Source: an uncultured Christensenella sp. (GTDB lineage: Bacteria; Bacillota; Clostridia; Christensenellales; UBA3700). From it: DNA of 6,015 bases. The stretch spans positions 1-6,015 of the forward strand of contig CAJTZR010000107.1 of NCBI GenBank assembly GCA_910584035.1. Direction: 5' to 3'. Positions within the stretch are counted from its first letter, which is position 1. Each line of letters begins with the position of its first letter. The notes below the pieces were generated by a model, which did no database searches, had not been told where the DNA came from, and saw only the letters and a program-made list of their open reading frames with translations. The translations under genes and the position numbers were made by a program. Shown here piece after piece: positions 1 through 6,015 of this stretch.

Positions 1-701
1 AAGCTATTGCTTATACAAATAAAGGCAAGCCTATCAAACCAAAAAGTTTAAATCAAGCAAGCTATTTGCAAGCAATAAAAAACAATGCCTTAACTTTTGG
101 TATTGGACCTGCGGGAACTGGTAAGACATATCTTGCGGTTGCAATGGCTGTAGCAGCTTATAAAGCTAAAATGGTAGAAAAAATAGTGCTAACAAGACCT
201 GCAGTAGAGGCAGGGGAAAAGTTAGGCTTTTTACCAGGTGATTTGGGACAAAAAGTTGACCCATATTTGAAACCACTATTTGATGCACTTGCTGAAATGC
301 TTGGTCTTGAAGTTTATAACAGACTTATGGAAAAAGGGGTAATAGAGGTAGCACCACTTGCTTATATGAGAGGTAGAACTCTTGCAAATTCTTTTATAAT
401 TCTTGACGAGGCACAAAACACCACAAGAGAACAAATGAAAATGTTCCTTACAAGAATTGGTGAGGGGAGCAAGGTGGTTGTCACTGGAGATGTTACTCAA
501 ATTGATTTGCCTTATGGTAAAAAGAGCGGACTTATTGAAGTGTGCCAAATATTAAAAGGTATTGAGGATATTTCAATAAATTATTTTAACGAAAAAGATG
601 TTGTCAGACACGAGTTAGTAATGAAAATAGTTAAAGCATATGATGATTTCTATAAATTAGGAGAAAACAATGGCAAAAACGAGGGCGGGGTATCCGATTA
701 A
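1..701 (+). CDS. phoH: PhoH family ATPase (5' end outside window)
   Basis: The reading frame is open from base 3 through the window edge and ends with TAA at 699-701. 232 codons are visible, so the true start and roughly the first 90-100 residues are missing. TTG at 66 is internal: in-frame codons upstream of it still encode the family-typical stretch [11 protein letters not shown]. Walker A is GPAGTGKT (nt 105-128) and Walker B is FIILDEAQ, with DEAQ at nt 405-416. Further family motifs are [19 protein letters not shown] and [13 protein letters not shown]. PhoH proteins are cytoplasmic P-loop ATPases related to the helicase core. Their neighbourhood with ybeY and era links them to RNA or ribosome metabolism, but the exact substrate is not settled. 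The gene overlaps the next one by 32 bases, so the two are surely co-transcribed. The family assignment is secure; the biochemical role is inferred. Confidence 0.96.
   Translation, partial: AIAYTNKGKPIKPKSLNQASYLQAIKNNALTFGIGPAGTGKTYLAVAMAVAAYKAKMVEKIVLTRPAVEAGEKLGFLPGDLGQKVDPYLKPLFDALAEMLGLEVYNRLMEKGVIEVAPLAYMRGRTLANSFIILDEAQNTTREQMKMFLTRIGEGSKVVVTGDVTQIDLPYGKKSGLIEVCQILKGIEDISINYFNEKDVVRHELVMKIVKAYDDFYKLGENNGKNEGGVSD
659..663 (+). promoter_or_regulatory. Ribosome binding site of the 7TM-HD gene, inside phoH
   Basis: AGGAG lies six bases before the ATG at 670 and inside the phoH coding sequence. It supports the 670 start, and so a 32-base gene overlap, over the next in-frame ATG at 712. That ATG has only an A-rich sequence before it and no Shine-Dalgarno match. 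Confidence 0.75.
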
Positions 702-2154
702 AAAACGAAAAATGAGCCAAGCAGAACTTAGCAATATTTTGCATAAAGATTGGCTACAACATATAATTGTCATTACTTGTATAATTGTAATGAGCTGTTT
801 TTTAGCTGTATTAGCTTCCACGATATATACTTGGAGTAGTAATGTTTTATATGATAAATGGGTTGACGTATTGATAATAGCGGCAGTGTTTTTCATTGCC
901 ATAGCTATGTTTTACGAGTATTATACGTATATGTCAAAAGATAATTCCTATAAAAAGCTTGCTATTATTGGAATTACAATGTTTATTACAATAGTTGCTT
1001 GTCAATTATTGAGCCACCTTATAAGTCCATATTGTTCACCACTTGCAATTTTACCAATTATTTTGAGCATTATGATTGGTGGCAGGACAGGCTTTATGGG
1101 ATTGGTTGTAACAATTTCAACCTTGCTTGTTTCATATTCTGTTATGGATTATGGTATGTACGGCGGTTTGTCTAATACTTTCTATGAGATTACAACATCT
1201 TTGATTGTATCAATGATAAGAGTATTATTAATAATGTTCCTTATCCGTAGAAATTATTCACGTTTTAAATTGTTATGGGGTTCAGCAGCAATAAACTTAG
1301 TAGCATCTTTGCCAATAATATTGCTTGCAATGATTGTATCTAAAGACCCAACATATCTTTTATTATCTTATACTTATTCTATCTTAGGTGGTTTTATTGC
1401 GATTATAATTTTTACAGCATTGATTCCACTATACGAGCAGATATTCAATGTGTGGACAAACTTTAAACTTGCTGAAATATGTAGTTTGTCAAGACCGCTA
1501 TTACAAAGATTATCAAATGAAGCACCTGGTACTTTCAACCATTGCATCATTGTATCAAACTTGGCAGAGGCGTGTGCAATTGCAATTGGTGAAAACCCAT
1601 ATTTAGCTAAAGCGTGCGGTATTTATCACGATATTGGTAAATTAAGTGCCCCAGAATTTTATACAGAAAACCAAAAAGGTTATAACCCTCACGATGATTT
1701 GATACCTATTCATAGTGCAAAAATGATAATGTCTCATACAAAAATTGGCTATGATATGTTGAAAAAGGCTAGATTACCAGAAGATATTGCAAAAGTAGCA
1801 CTTGAACATCACGGCACAACAACTGTTAGGTATTTCCATAATAAAGCAAGACAATTGACTGAAGGTAAAGTTAATGATAAATTGTATATGTATGAAGGAC
1901 CAAAACCAACCTCAAAAATAGCATCTATTGTTATGATTTCAGACGTTGTAGAGGCTATCACTAGGTCAAGAAATACGGCAAATATGGATGAACTTAAATC
2001 TATAGTTGAAAATGTAATTAAAGATAAAATTGCTGACCATCAATTTGATAATTCAGGTATTACATTTGCTGATTTAACAAAAATATCTGAAGCAATAACA
2101 AAGGTTGTACCAGCAGTTTATCATAAACGAATTGATTACAACAAAGGTAAATAA
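670..2154 (+). CDS. pgpH: 7TM-HD cyclic-di-AMP phosphodiesterase (PgpH/YqfF family), short form
   Basis: The product has 494 residues. By eye there is a basic N-terminus, a first membrane helix at about 31-50, then seven more (about 64-83, 96-118, 122-138, 141-160, 174-193, 202-224, 228-253), and a cytoplasmic HD domain from about 268 to 485. All metal-ligand positions of the HD family are present: H291 in GTFNH, H320-D321 in YHDIGK, H356 in [11 protein letters not shown]380-H381 in EHHGTT, and D425 in ISDVVEA. PgpH enzymes hydrolyse cyclic di-AMP to pApA, which affects osmotic and cell-wall homeostasis. Characterised homologues are about 700 residues long and carry a large extracellular domain (7TMR-HDED) between the first helix and the seven-helix bundle. 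Here only about 13 residues (51-63) lie there, so that domain appears to be missing. The frame is intact and the catalytic site complete, so this looks like a functional short form, not a decayed gene. The symbol follows the family; activity is inferred. Confidence 0.9.
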   Translation: MAKTRAGYPIKKRKMSQAELSNILHKDWLQHIIVITCIIVMSCFLAVLASTIYTWSSNVLYDKWVDVLIIAAVFFIAIAMFYEYYTYMSKDNSYKKLAIIGITMFITIVACQLLSHLISPYCSPLAILPIILSIMIGGRTGFMGLVVTISTLLVSYSVMDYGMYGGLSNTFYEITTSLIVSMIRVLLIMFLIRRNYSRFKLLWGSAAINLVASLPIILLAMIVSKDPTYLLLSYTYSILGGFIAIIIFTALIPLYEQIFNVWTNFKLAEICSLSRPLLQRLSNEAPGTFNHCIIVSNLAEACAIAIGENPYLAKACGIYHDIGKLSAPEFYTENQKGYNPHDDLIPIHSAKMIMSHTKIGYDMLKKARLPEDIAKVALEHHGTTTVRYFHNKARQLTEGKVNDKLYMYEGPKPTSKIASIVMISDVVEAITRSRNTANMDELKSIVENVIKDKIADHQFDNSGITFADLTKISEAITKVVPAVYHKRIDYNKGK

Positions 2155-2187
2155 AATGTGTTTACAAAATAAAATGCGTTTACAAAA
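2152..2187 (+). repeat. 18-bp tandem direct repeat spanning the pgpH stop codon
   Basis: TAAAATGTGTTTACAAAA (2152-2169) is followed directly by TAAAATGCGTTTACAAAA (2170-2187); the copies differ at one base. The first TAA is the stop of the 7TM-HD gene. The unit is six codons long, so the second copy supplies an in-frame backup stop. The ybeY ribosome binding sequence GAGGG (2188-2192) follows at once. This is most simply a recent slippage duplication in a short spacer; no function can be shown. Confidence 0.85.
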
Positions 2188-2195
2188 GAGGGACT

Positions 2196-2672
2196 ATGCT
2201 TAATTTATATGATTTTTCCAAAGAGGAAGAAAAAATTATCAAAAAAGTTTACAGCACTATTATGAAAATTCACGGGATAAAAAAACGTGCAATTAGTGTG
2301 GATATTTCTATGGTGAGTAGAGAGCAAATTCACGAGCTTAATTTGCAGACTAGAGAGGTGGACAAGCCTACAGACGTGTTGAGTTATCCAGCTTTGGAAA
2401 AAATAATTTTTCCATTTGATAAGGCAAATTATATTGACATTTTGTCTCCAGAGGATAAAACTTTGTATATAGGAGAAATTATTATTTGTCGTGAAATTAT
2501 GGCGGAACAAGCTGTCGAATATGGGCATAGTGAATGTAGAGAACTTGCTTTTTTGACAACTCACGGACTTTTGCATTTGTTAGGATATGACCATCTTGAG
2601 GAAGATATGCGTAAAGTAATGAGGGCAAAAGAGGACGAAATTTTGGAAAAGGCACAATTTTTTAGAGAATAA
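2196..2672 (+). CDS. ybeY: rRNA maturation endonuclease YbeY
   Basis: The product has 158 residues, the usual length for this family. The zinc-binding signature HGxLHLxGYDH is complete (H123, H127, H133), in the segment THGLLHLLGYDH. The upstream conserved block LNLQTREVDKPTDVLSYP (48-65) includes the conserved arginine R53, and YIGEIIIC (91-98) matches the strand usually written LGDI or LGEI. YbeY is a cytoplasmic single-strand endoribonuclease that acts in 16S rRNA 3'-end maturation and ribosome quality control. The start ATG is preceded by GAGGG at 2188-2192 with a three-base gap. The gene sits 41 bases after pgpH and 43 before era, consistent with one operon. In many Bacilli dgkA and cdd follow ybeY; here era follows directly. 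Confidence 0.96.
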   Translation: MLNLYDFSKEEEKIIKKVYSTIMKIHGIKKRAISVDISMVSREQIHELNLQTREVDKPTDVLSYPALEKIIFPFDKANYIDILSPEDKTLYIGEIIICREIMAEQAVEYGHSECRELAFLTTHGLLHLLGYDHLEEDMRKVMRAKEDEILEKAQFFRE

Positions 2673-2673
2673 A

Positions 2674-2692
2674 TGACAATATAAATTTGTCA
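2674..2692. repeat. Short perfect inverted repeat between ybeY and era
   Basis: TGACAA (2674-2679) and TTGTCA (2687-2692) form a perfect 6-bp inverted repeat around a 7-base centre, TATAAAT, starting two bases after the ybeY stop codon. It could be a small operator or a weak hairpin. There is no T-tract after the right arm (the sequence continues AAAAGT), so it is not a normal intrinsic terminator. In such AT-rich DNA chance is also possible. Confidence 0.45.
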
Positions 2693-2715
2693 AAAGTACA
2701 ATTAAAAGGAATAAT

Positions 2716-3609
2716 ATGTTTAAATCTGGTTTTATAACAATAATAGGTAAGGCTAATGTAGGAAAATCTACATTATTAAACTCTTTAGTAGGTGAGCAAG
2801 TAGCAATAGTGTCTTGGCGACCTCAAACAACACGTGATAAAATAATCGGCATTATGAATGGTGAGGGGTATCAAGCAGTATTTGTAGACACCCCAGGTAT
2901 ACATAAAGCAAAAAACGAACTATCTAAATTTATGATGAAAAATGTTGAAACTGCATTGGACGGCGTAGATATAGTTGTTTATGTTTTGAATGGCGAAAAA
3001 AATATTGATGAAAATGACTTGAAAATAATTAATCAATATGCTAAAAGTAGCACACCATTTATTGTTGTAATTAACAAAATGGATGTAGCTGATAAGGAAA
3101 AAGTGCTAGCTAATATCAATAGCTTAAAAGATATTGAGGGCATTGATAGTATTATTCCTCTTTCTGCAATCAATGGTAAAAAACTTGATATTTTAAAGGA
3201 AAGAATTGTTGCCAATCTAAAAGATGGCATCCAATTTTATCCAGAAGATATGATAACAGATAAGTCTATTAGATTTATGGTTACGGAAATTATAAGAGAA
3301 AAAGCAATGAAATTTTTGGGTGAGGAAGTGCCATATGGTGTGGCTGTAAATATAAACTTATTCAAAGAAAGAGATGATAGTTTAATAGATATTGATGCAG
3401 ATATTATTTGCGAGAAAAAGGCTCATAAACCTATTATAATTGGTAAAGGTGGTGCTATGCTTAAAAAGATAGGAACTTCCGCAAGATATGATATTGAAAA
3501 ATTATTGGATAGTAAGATTTATCTTAATTTGTGGGTAAGAGTTAAGGATGATTGGCGTGATAGCGAACATATGCTTAACGAATTAGGATATAACATTAAA
3601 GATATTTAA
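2716..3609 (+). CDS. era: GTPase Era, ribosome assembly factor
   Basis: The product has 297 residues, normal for Era. The N-terminal GTPase domain has G1 GKANVGKS (11-18), the switch-I block PQTTRDKIIGI (36-46), G3 DTPG (58-61), G4 NKMD (120-123) and G5 SAI (150-152). The C-terminal KH domain follows from about 180, with its RNA-binding GKGG loop at 243-246 in KPIIIGKGGAMLKKIG. Era binds the 3' end of 16S rRNA and checks 30S subunit assembly in a GTP-dependent way, which fits its place beside ybeY and phoH. AAAGGA at 2705-2710 lies five bases before the ATG. Small departures from consensus are GKANVGKST where GRPNVGKST is usual, and SWRPQTTR where a lysine usually precedes PQTTR. No catalytic element is missing. 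It is the last gene before a 551-base non-coding stretch. Confidence 0.97.
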   Translation: MFKSGFITIIGKANVGKSTLLNSLVGEQVAIVSWRPQTTRDKIIGIMNGEGYQAVFVDTPGIHKAKNELSKFMMKNVETALDGVDIVVYVLNGEKNIDENDLKIINQYAKSSTPFIVVINKMDVADKEKVLANINSLKDIEGIDSIIPLSAINGKKLDILKERIVANLKDGIQFYPEDMITDKSIRFMVTEIIREKAMKFLGEEVPYGVAVNINLFKERDDSLIDIDADIICEKKAHKPIIIGKGGAMLKKIGTSARYDIEKLLDSKIYLNLWVRVKDDWRDSEHMLNELGYNIKDI

Positions 3610-3673
3610 TATTATTATTTTATTTATATATAAATGTTTTTAAAGCTAAAATAATTAAATGCGTTTTAAGATT

Positions 3674-3809
3674 AAAATATTTAGGAAAAATTTTTAGTTA
3701 ATTGAGTTTATTGCAAGTTTTGTTTGTTAAAACATAACATAAAAATTTAACAAAACGCAAAAACACTTAACTATGATAAATAAGCAAGTAAATTTTGTAA
3801 TATAAATTC
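3674..3809. repeat. Repeat unit 1 (most diverged)
   Basis: This unit has the same block order as the other two but differs at scattered positions: AAAATATTTAGG at its start and AACGCAAA where the others have AACACAAA. Its stem arms are TTGAGT (3702-3707) and ACTTAA (3765-3770), which would pair with one G-T (G-U in RNA) wobble. The inner sequences GTTTTG and CAAAAC are also complementary. Confidence 0.8.
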
Positions 3810-3947
3810 AAAATAATTAGGATAAATTTTTAGCTACTTGAGTTTTTTAGCAAGCCTTGTTTTTTAGAGCATAACTTTAAAAATTTAACAAAACACAAAA
3901 ATACTCAACTTTGTTAAATAATCAATTAAGTATAGTAAGATAAATTT
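3810..3947. repeat. Repeat unit 2
   Basis: The unit begins AAAATAATTAGGATAAA. Its stem arms are TTGAGT (3838-3843) and ACTCAA (3903-3908), fully complementary with a G-C pair at the third position. The shared block from CATAAC through TTTAACAAAACACAAA occupies about 3870-3898. Confidence 0.85.
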
Positions 3948-4084
3948 AAAATAATTAGGATAAACTTTTAGCTACTTAAGTTTTTTGCAAGCATTGTTTT
4001 TTAGTGCATAACTTTAAAATTTAACAAAACACAAATACACTTAACTATGCTAAATATGTAATTTAGTTTGATTAGATAAATATT
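3948..4084. repeat. Repeat unit 3
   Basis: This unit is closest to unit 2. Its stem is the longest. TTAGCTACTTAAGT (3968-3981) opposes ACTTAACTATGCTAA (4039-4053), giving 13 pairs with one mismatch and one bulged base. The third position of the TTRAGT arm is A here and is matched by T in the other arm. After the unit the sequence passes into a likely promoter region. Confidence 0.82.
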
Positions 4085-4113
4085 AAATTTTGATTAAAAT
4101 TTATAACAAAAAA

Positions 4114-4143
4114 TTGTATTTTATTTACATAAAAGTCCATAAT
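4114..4143 (+). promoter_or_regulatory. Possible sigma-A promoter for yqzL-recO
   Basis: TTGTAT (4114-4119) and CATAAT (4138-4143) with an 18-base spacer resemble -35 and -10 elements. Transcription would start near 4150, leaving a very short leader before the ATG at 4161. AT-rich DNA produces such matches by chance, so this is a candidate only. A promoter here is reasonable because more than 500 non-coding bases separate this gene pair from era. Confidence 0.35.
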
Positions 4144-4149
4144 AATAGT

Positions 4150-4155
4150 GGAGGG
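4150..4155 (+). promoter_or_regulatory. Ribosome binding site of the small yqzL-like gene
   Basis: GGAGGG lies five bases before ATG 4161. It is the main reason to accept a gene of only 40 codons here. Confidence 0.8.
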
Positions 4156-4160
4156 TTTTT

Positions 4161-4283
4161 ATGGAAATAAGAGAGAGAATTTGGCAACAATTTAAACAAA
4201 CAGGTGACCCAGGGTTATATATGTTGTACAAGGCTTTGGGTGAGGAGCAAGAATTAGAGAATGGAAAAGGAGAAAACCCTTGA
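4161..4283 (+). CDS. yqzL: Small YqzL-like protein
   Basis: The product has 40 residues, starting MEIRERIWQQFKQTGDPGLY, then MLYKALGEEQELENGKGENP, and ends at TGA 4281-4283. A strong GGAGGG site precedes it. The core W-x-x-F-x-x-T-G-x-x-x-x-Y-x-x-Y-K (W8, F11, T14, G15, Y20, Y23, K24) is the pattern I associate with YqzL. That is a family of short proteins of unknown function, encoded just before recO in Bacillus. The position between era and recO supports this strongly. There is no signal peptide or membrane segment; it is probably a small soluble, partly helical protein with an acidic end. The last 23 bases overlap the recO start in another frame, so its translation may help ribosomes reach recO. 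The family name rests on motif memory and synteny, not on a search. Confidence 0.8.
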   Translation: MEIRERIWQQFKQTGDPGLYMLYKALGEEQELENGKGENP

Positions 4284-5007
4284 TTGTTTATGCCTAAAGA
4301 GCATTGATTACAAGGAAAATGATAAATTGGTTACCCTTTATGCCTTTGGCGAGGGTAAAATAACCGCTACATTAAAAGGGGTAAAAAAATCAAAAGCAAA
4401 GCTTCCATATGCTGGGGCTTTGCTTTGTTTTGGTAAATACTACTTTACTGGTCGTAATGGATACTACAATGTTATCGGCTGTGACTTGGTGGATAATTTT
4501 TATGGAATTTGGACAGACATTGATAAGTATTACACAGCACTTTGCGGGCTTGAGATATTAGATAAAATAGCAGATGACAGAGAGATTGGAGATAAACTTG
4601 CTATACTTACTTTAGATTTTTTAAATGAAATATGTTATAAAAGTGACAATATACATAAGTCTTTTGCTTTTTATCTAAGTAAAGTAGTAGCCAATTTAGG
4701 TTATAAATTATTGCCAATGTGTGTTAATTGCGGTGAGGATGATAGTAGAATGTTTTATAGTTTTACAAAAGGCGGACTTGTATGTCCGTATTGTAAGGAA
4801 TATAACTCATTATTGCTTAGTGAAAATGCTGTAAAATTAATTGATAGCTTTTATAATAATATATCTTGTGATATTAGGGAATTTAAAGTTAGTGATTTTT
4901 TGTCCGTTATTCGTGTATATTTTGATATATTATGCAAAAATTTGGCTAAAAAGTTTAAAACTTTTGAAGAATACATTTTATTTTATAATAAAATAAATAA
5001 TTTATAA
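4261..5007 (+). CDS. recO: DNA repair protein RecO
   Basis: The product has 248 residues, the usual RecO length. The N-terminal OB-fold begins with the typical pattern LCLKSIDYKENDKLVTLYAFGEGKI (residues 10-34, quoted here by its key parts DYKENDKLV and GKITA) and continues TLKGVKKSKAKL. A helical region follows, with a four-cysteine zinc site C154-x2-C157 and C175-x2-C178. RecO works with RecR and RecF to load RecA onto SSB-coated single-stranded DNA during recombinational repair. The start is fixed by an in-frame TAG at 4255-4257 just upstream. The nearest good Shine-Dalgarno match, GAGGAG at 4242-4247, is 13 bases away, longer than optimal. The gene also starts 23 bases before the yqzL stop, so translational coupling is likely. 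recO beside era is a common order in Bacillota. Confidence 0.95.
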   Translation: MEKEKTLDCLCLKSIDYKENDKLVTLYAFGEGKITATLKGVKKSKAKLPYAGALLCFGKYYFTGRNGYYNVIGCDLVDNFYGIWTDIDKYYTALCGLEILDKIADDREIGDKLAILTLDFLNEICYKSDNIHKSFAFYLSKVVANLGYKLLPMCVNCGEDDSRMFYSFTKGGLVCPYCKEYNSLLLSENAVKLIDSFYNNISCDIREFKVSDFLSVIRVYFDILCKNLAKKFKTFEEYILFYNKINNL

Positions 5008-5015
5008 CAAAATAC

Positions 5016-5044
5016 TTGTAAAATATGGCAAAATAGTGTAGGAT
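5016..5044 (+). promoter_or_regulatory. Weak candidate promoter for ppdK
   Basis: TTGTAA (5016-5021) and TAGGAT (5039-5044) are 17 bases apart in the 66-base recO-ppdK gap. Each matches the consensus at four of six positions, so the call is weak. No hairpin terminator for recO is visible in the gap, and read-through from recO remains possible. Confidence 0.25.
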
Positions 5045-5063
5045 ATATGTAGATAAAATGTTT

Positions 5064-5068
5064 GGAGG
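5064..5068 (+). promoter_or_regulatory. Strong ribosome binding site of ppdK
   Basis: GGAGG (within TTTGGAGGAC) lies five bases before the ATG at 5074. It is among the strongest sites in the window and fixes the start of ppdK. Confidence 0.8.
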
Positions 5069-5073
5069 ACAGT

Positions 5074-6015
5074 ATGGCTAATAAGAAGTTTGTTTATTTA
5101 TTTATGGAAGCAGACGGTAACAATCGTGCTTTATTTGGCGGTAAGGGTGCTAACTTGGCAGAAATGACAAGATTGGGTATGCCAGTACCACAAGGTTTTA
5201 CAATAACCACTGAAGCGTGTACTCAATATTATAATGATGGTGAAAAAATTAATGACAGCATTATTGCTGAAATTTTTGAAAAATTAACCGAAGTTGAAAA
5301 AATGGCTGGCAAAAAGTTTGGTGATAAGAAAAATCCATTCTTAGTATCAGTTCGTTCAGGTTCAAGGGCTAGTATGCCAGGAATGATGGACACAATTTTG
5401 AACTTAGGTTTAAATGATGTCAGCGTTGAAGGTTTAGCAGACCTTACACACGACCCAAGATTTGCATATGACTGCTATAGAAGATTTATTCAAATGTATA
5501 GTGACGTTGTTATTGGCGTAGGTAAGAGTGCTTTTGAAAAGATTATAGACCAAGTTAAGGAAGAGAAAGGCGTTAAACTTGATACAGAACTTACAGCTGA
5601 CGATTTAAAAGAGTTAATTGCTAAATTTAAAGCATATTTTAAAGCTGACCAAGGCGTTGATTTCCCACAAGACCCTAAGGAGCAATTGATTGGTGCAGTT
5701 AAAGCCGTATTTAAGTCTTGGAATAACCCACGTGCTATTGTTTACAGACGTATGAATGATATCCCTAGTGACTGGGGTACAGCCGTAAACGTACAATCAA
5801 TGGTATTTGGTAATATGGGTGATACATCTGGTACTGGTGTTGCATTTACACGTAACCCATCTACTGGTGAAAAGAAACTTTATGGTGAGTACTTAATGAA
5901 TGCACAAGGTGAAGACGTTGTTGCTGGTATTCGTACACCAATGTCTATTGACCAACTTGCAGAAACAAATAAAGAGGTTTATGAGCAATTTGTTGAAATT
6001 GCAAGAAGACTTGAG
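5074..6015 (+). CDS. ppdK: Pyruvate, phosphate dikinase (N-terminal part; 3' end outside window)
   Basis: 314 codons are visible and the frame is still open at the window end. Complete enzymes are about 875-880 residues, so roughly the first third is here: the ATP-grasp nucleotide-binding domain. Landmarks are [11 protein letters not shown] (21-31, with the ATP-site lysine K24), [11 protein letters not shown] (36-46), [19 protein letters not shown] (92-110, with the conserved arginine R94), [12 protein letters not shown] (131-142), and [14 protein letters not shown] (253-266). The phospho-carrier histidine and pyruvate-binding domains must lie downstream. The enzyme interconverts pyruvate, ATP and phosphate with phosphoenolpyruvate, AMP and pyrophosphate. 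In anaerobic Clostridia it often serves glycolysis with PPi. It starts 66 bases after recO. Six of its 14 arginine codons are CGT, against two of about 15 in pgpH, which would fit higher expression. Confidence 0.97.
   Translation, partial: MANKKFVYLFMEADGNNRALFGGKGANLAEMTRLGMPVPQGFTITTEACTQYYNDGEKINDSIIAEIFEKLTEVEKMAGKKFGDKKNPFLVSVRSGSRASMPGMMDTILNLGLNDVSVEGLADLTHDPRFAYDCYRRFIQMYSDVVIGVGKSAFEKIIDQVKEEKGVKLDTELTADDLKELIAKFKAYFKADQGVDFPQDPKEQLIGAVKAVFKSWNNPRAIVYRRMNDIPSDWGTAVNVQSMVFGNMGDTSGTGVAFTRNPSTGEKKLYGEYLMNAQGEDVVAGIRTPMSIDQLAETNKEVYEQFVEIARRLE

Larger units (their letters stand above)
3674..4084. repeat. Three tandem copies of a ~137-bp palindrome-containing intergenic repeat
   Basis: The era-yqzL gap (3610-4160) has no credible open reading frame on either strand and is very AT-rich. 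Most of it is three head-to-tail units starting at 3674, 3810 and 3948 (136, 138 and about 137 bp). Each begins AAAATAATTAGGATAAA or a close variant. Each carries in order TTTTAG-TA-TTRAGT, GCAAG, a TTGTTT tract, CATAAC, and the strongly conserved TTTAACAAAACRCAAA. Each then has a more variable tail that ends near TAAAT. Units 2 and 3 match best: over the first 90 bases I count four substitutions and two one-base gaps. Unit 1 is more diverged. Bases 3610-3673 and 4085-4113 show nothing definite. The role is unknown. Candidates are a structured RNA, a protein-binding array, or a dispersed repeat family. Confidence 0.88.

Noticed and set aside
66..68. TTG at 66 as the phoH start
   Set aside because: The frame continues upstream to the window edge with family-typical residues, so the true start lies outside the window.
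276..548. Minus-strand open frame of 90 codons opposite phoH
   Set aside because: It lies wholly opposite a well-conserved gene, has no ribosome binding site of note, and its translation looks like no protein family. The same holds for the minus-strand frames at 657-902, 2205-2576, 3033-3230 and 5614-5796.
3648..3657. Remnant of a fourth repeat unit (AAAATAATTA)
   Set aside because: Only ten low-complexity bases match the unit start, and the following sequence does not continue the repeat.
3655..3665. Shared AAATGCGTTT with the 2170-2187 repeat copy
   Set aside because: It is a ten-base match in AT-rich spacer with no flanking similarity, so chance is the simpler explanation.
3610..3673. 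Intrinsic terminator after era
   Set aside because: There are T-rich tracts but no GC-containing stem before them; the only palindromes are short A/T runs such as TTTATATATAAA.
3659..3697. Tiny ORFs within the era-yqzL gap
   Set aside because: ATG-started frames here are about 6-12 codons long, lack Shine-Dalgarno sites and fall partly in repeat sequence.
3674..4084. CRISPR array
   Set aside because: The units are about 137 bp, conserved over most of their length, and have no short repeat/unique spacer alternation. No cas genes are nearby.

Overview
The window looks like chromosome of an AT-rich, low-GC Gram-positive bacterium, most likely a clostridial Bacillota lineage. The evidence is the gene order phoH, pgpH (yqfF), ybeY, era, yqzL, recO, ppdK, strong AGGAG/GGAGG-type ribosome binding sites, and ordinary TAA/TGA stops. 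All genes are on the + strand. No rRNA, tRNA, CRISPR array, insertion sequence or integrase is visible.

Layout. Bases 1-701 hold the 3' part of phoH, an ATPase of the PhoH family. It overlaps by 32 bases with a 7TM-HD cyclic-di-AMP phosphodiesterase gene (670-2154), which appears to lack the extracellular domain usual in this family. An 18-bp tandem duplication that includes the stop codon separates it from ybeY (rRNA maturation endonuclease, 2196-2672). era (ribosome-assembly GTPase, 2716-3609) follows after a 43-base gap containing a small perfect inverted repeat. The dgkA and cdd genes that often lie between ybeY and era in Bacilli are absent.

The 551 bases between era and the next gene (3610-4160) contain no credible gene. 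They hold three tandem copies of a 136-138 bp, very AT-rich unit (3674-4084). Each copy can fold on itself through a conserved inverted repeat, and one stem position changes in a pair-preserving way between copies. This array is the least explained part of the window.

After the array comes a short gene of the yqzL family (4161-4283). It overlaps recO (recombination mediator, 4261-5007) by 23 bases. ppdK (pyruvate, phosphate dikinase) starts at 5074 and runs off the window end; only its N-terminal ATP-grasp half is present.

Function. phoH, ybeY and era form a conserved RNA/ribosome-maturation neighbourhood, into which the c-di-AMP hydrolase is embedded. yqzL-recO is probably a second transcription unit, and ppdK, a central carbon-metabolism gene, a third. 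Promoter calls are by eye and tentative. No protein here is foreign to the expected neighbourhood. The unusual points are the intergenic repeat array and the shortened membrane phosphodiesterase.
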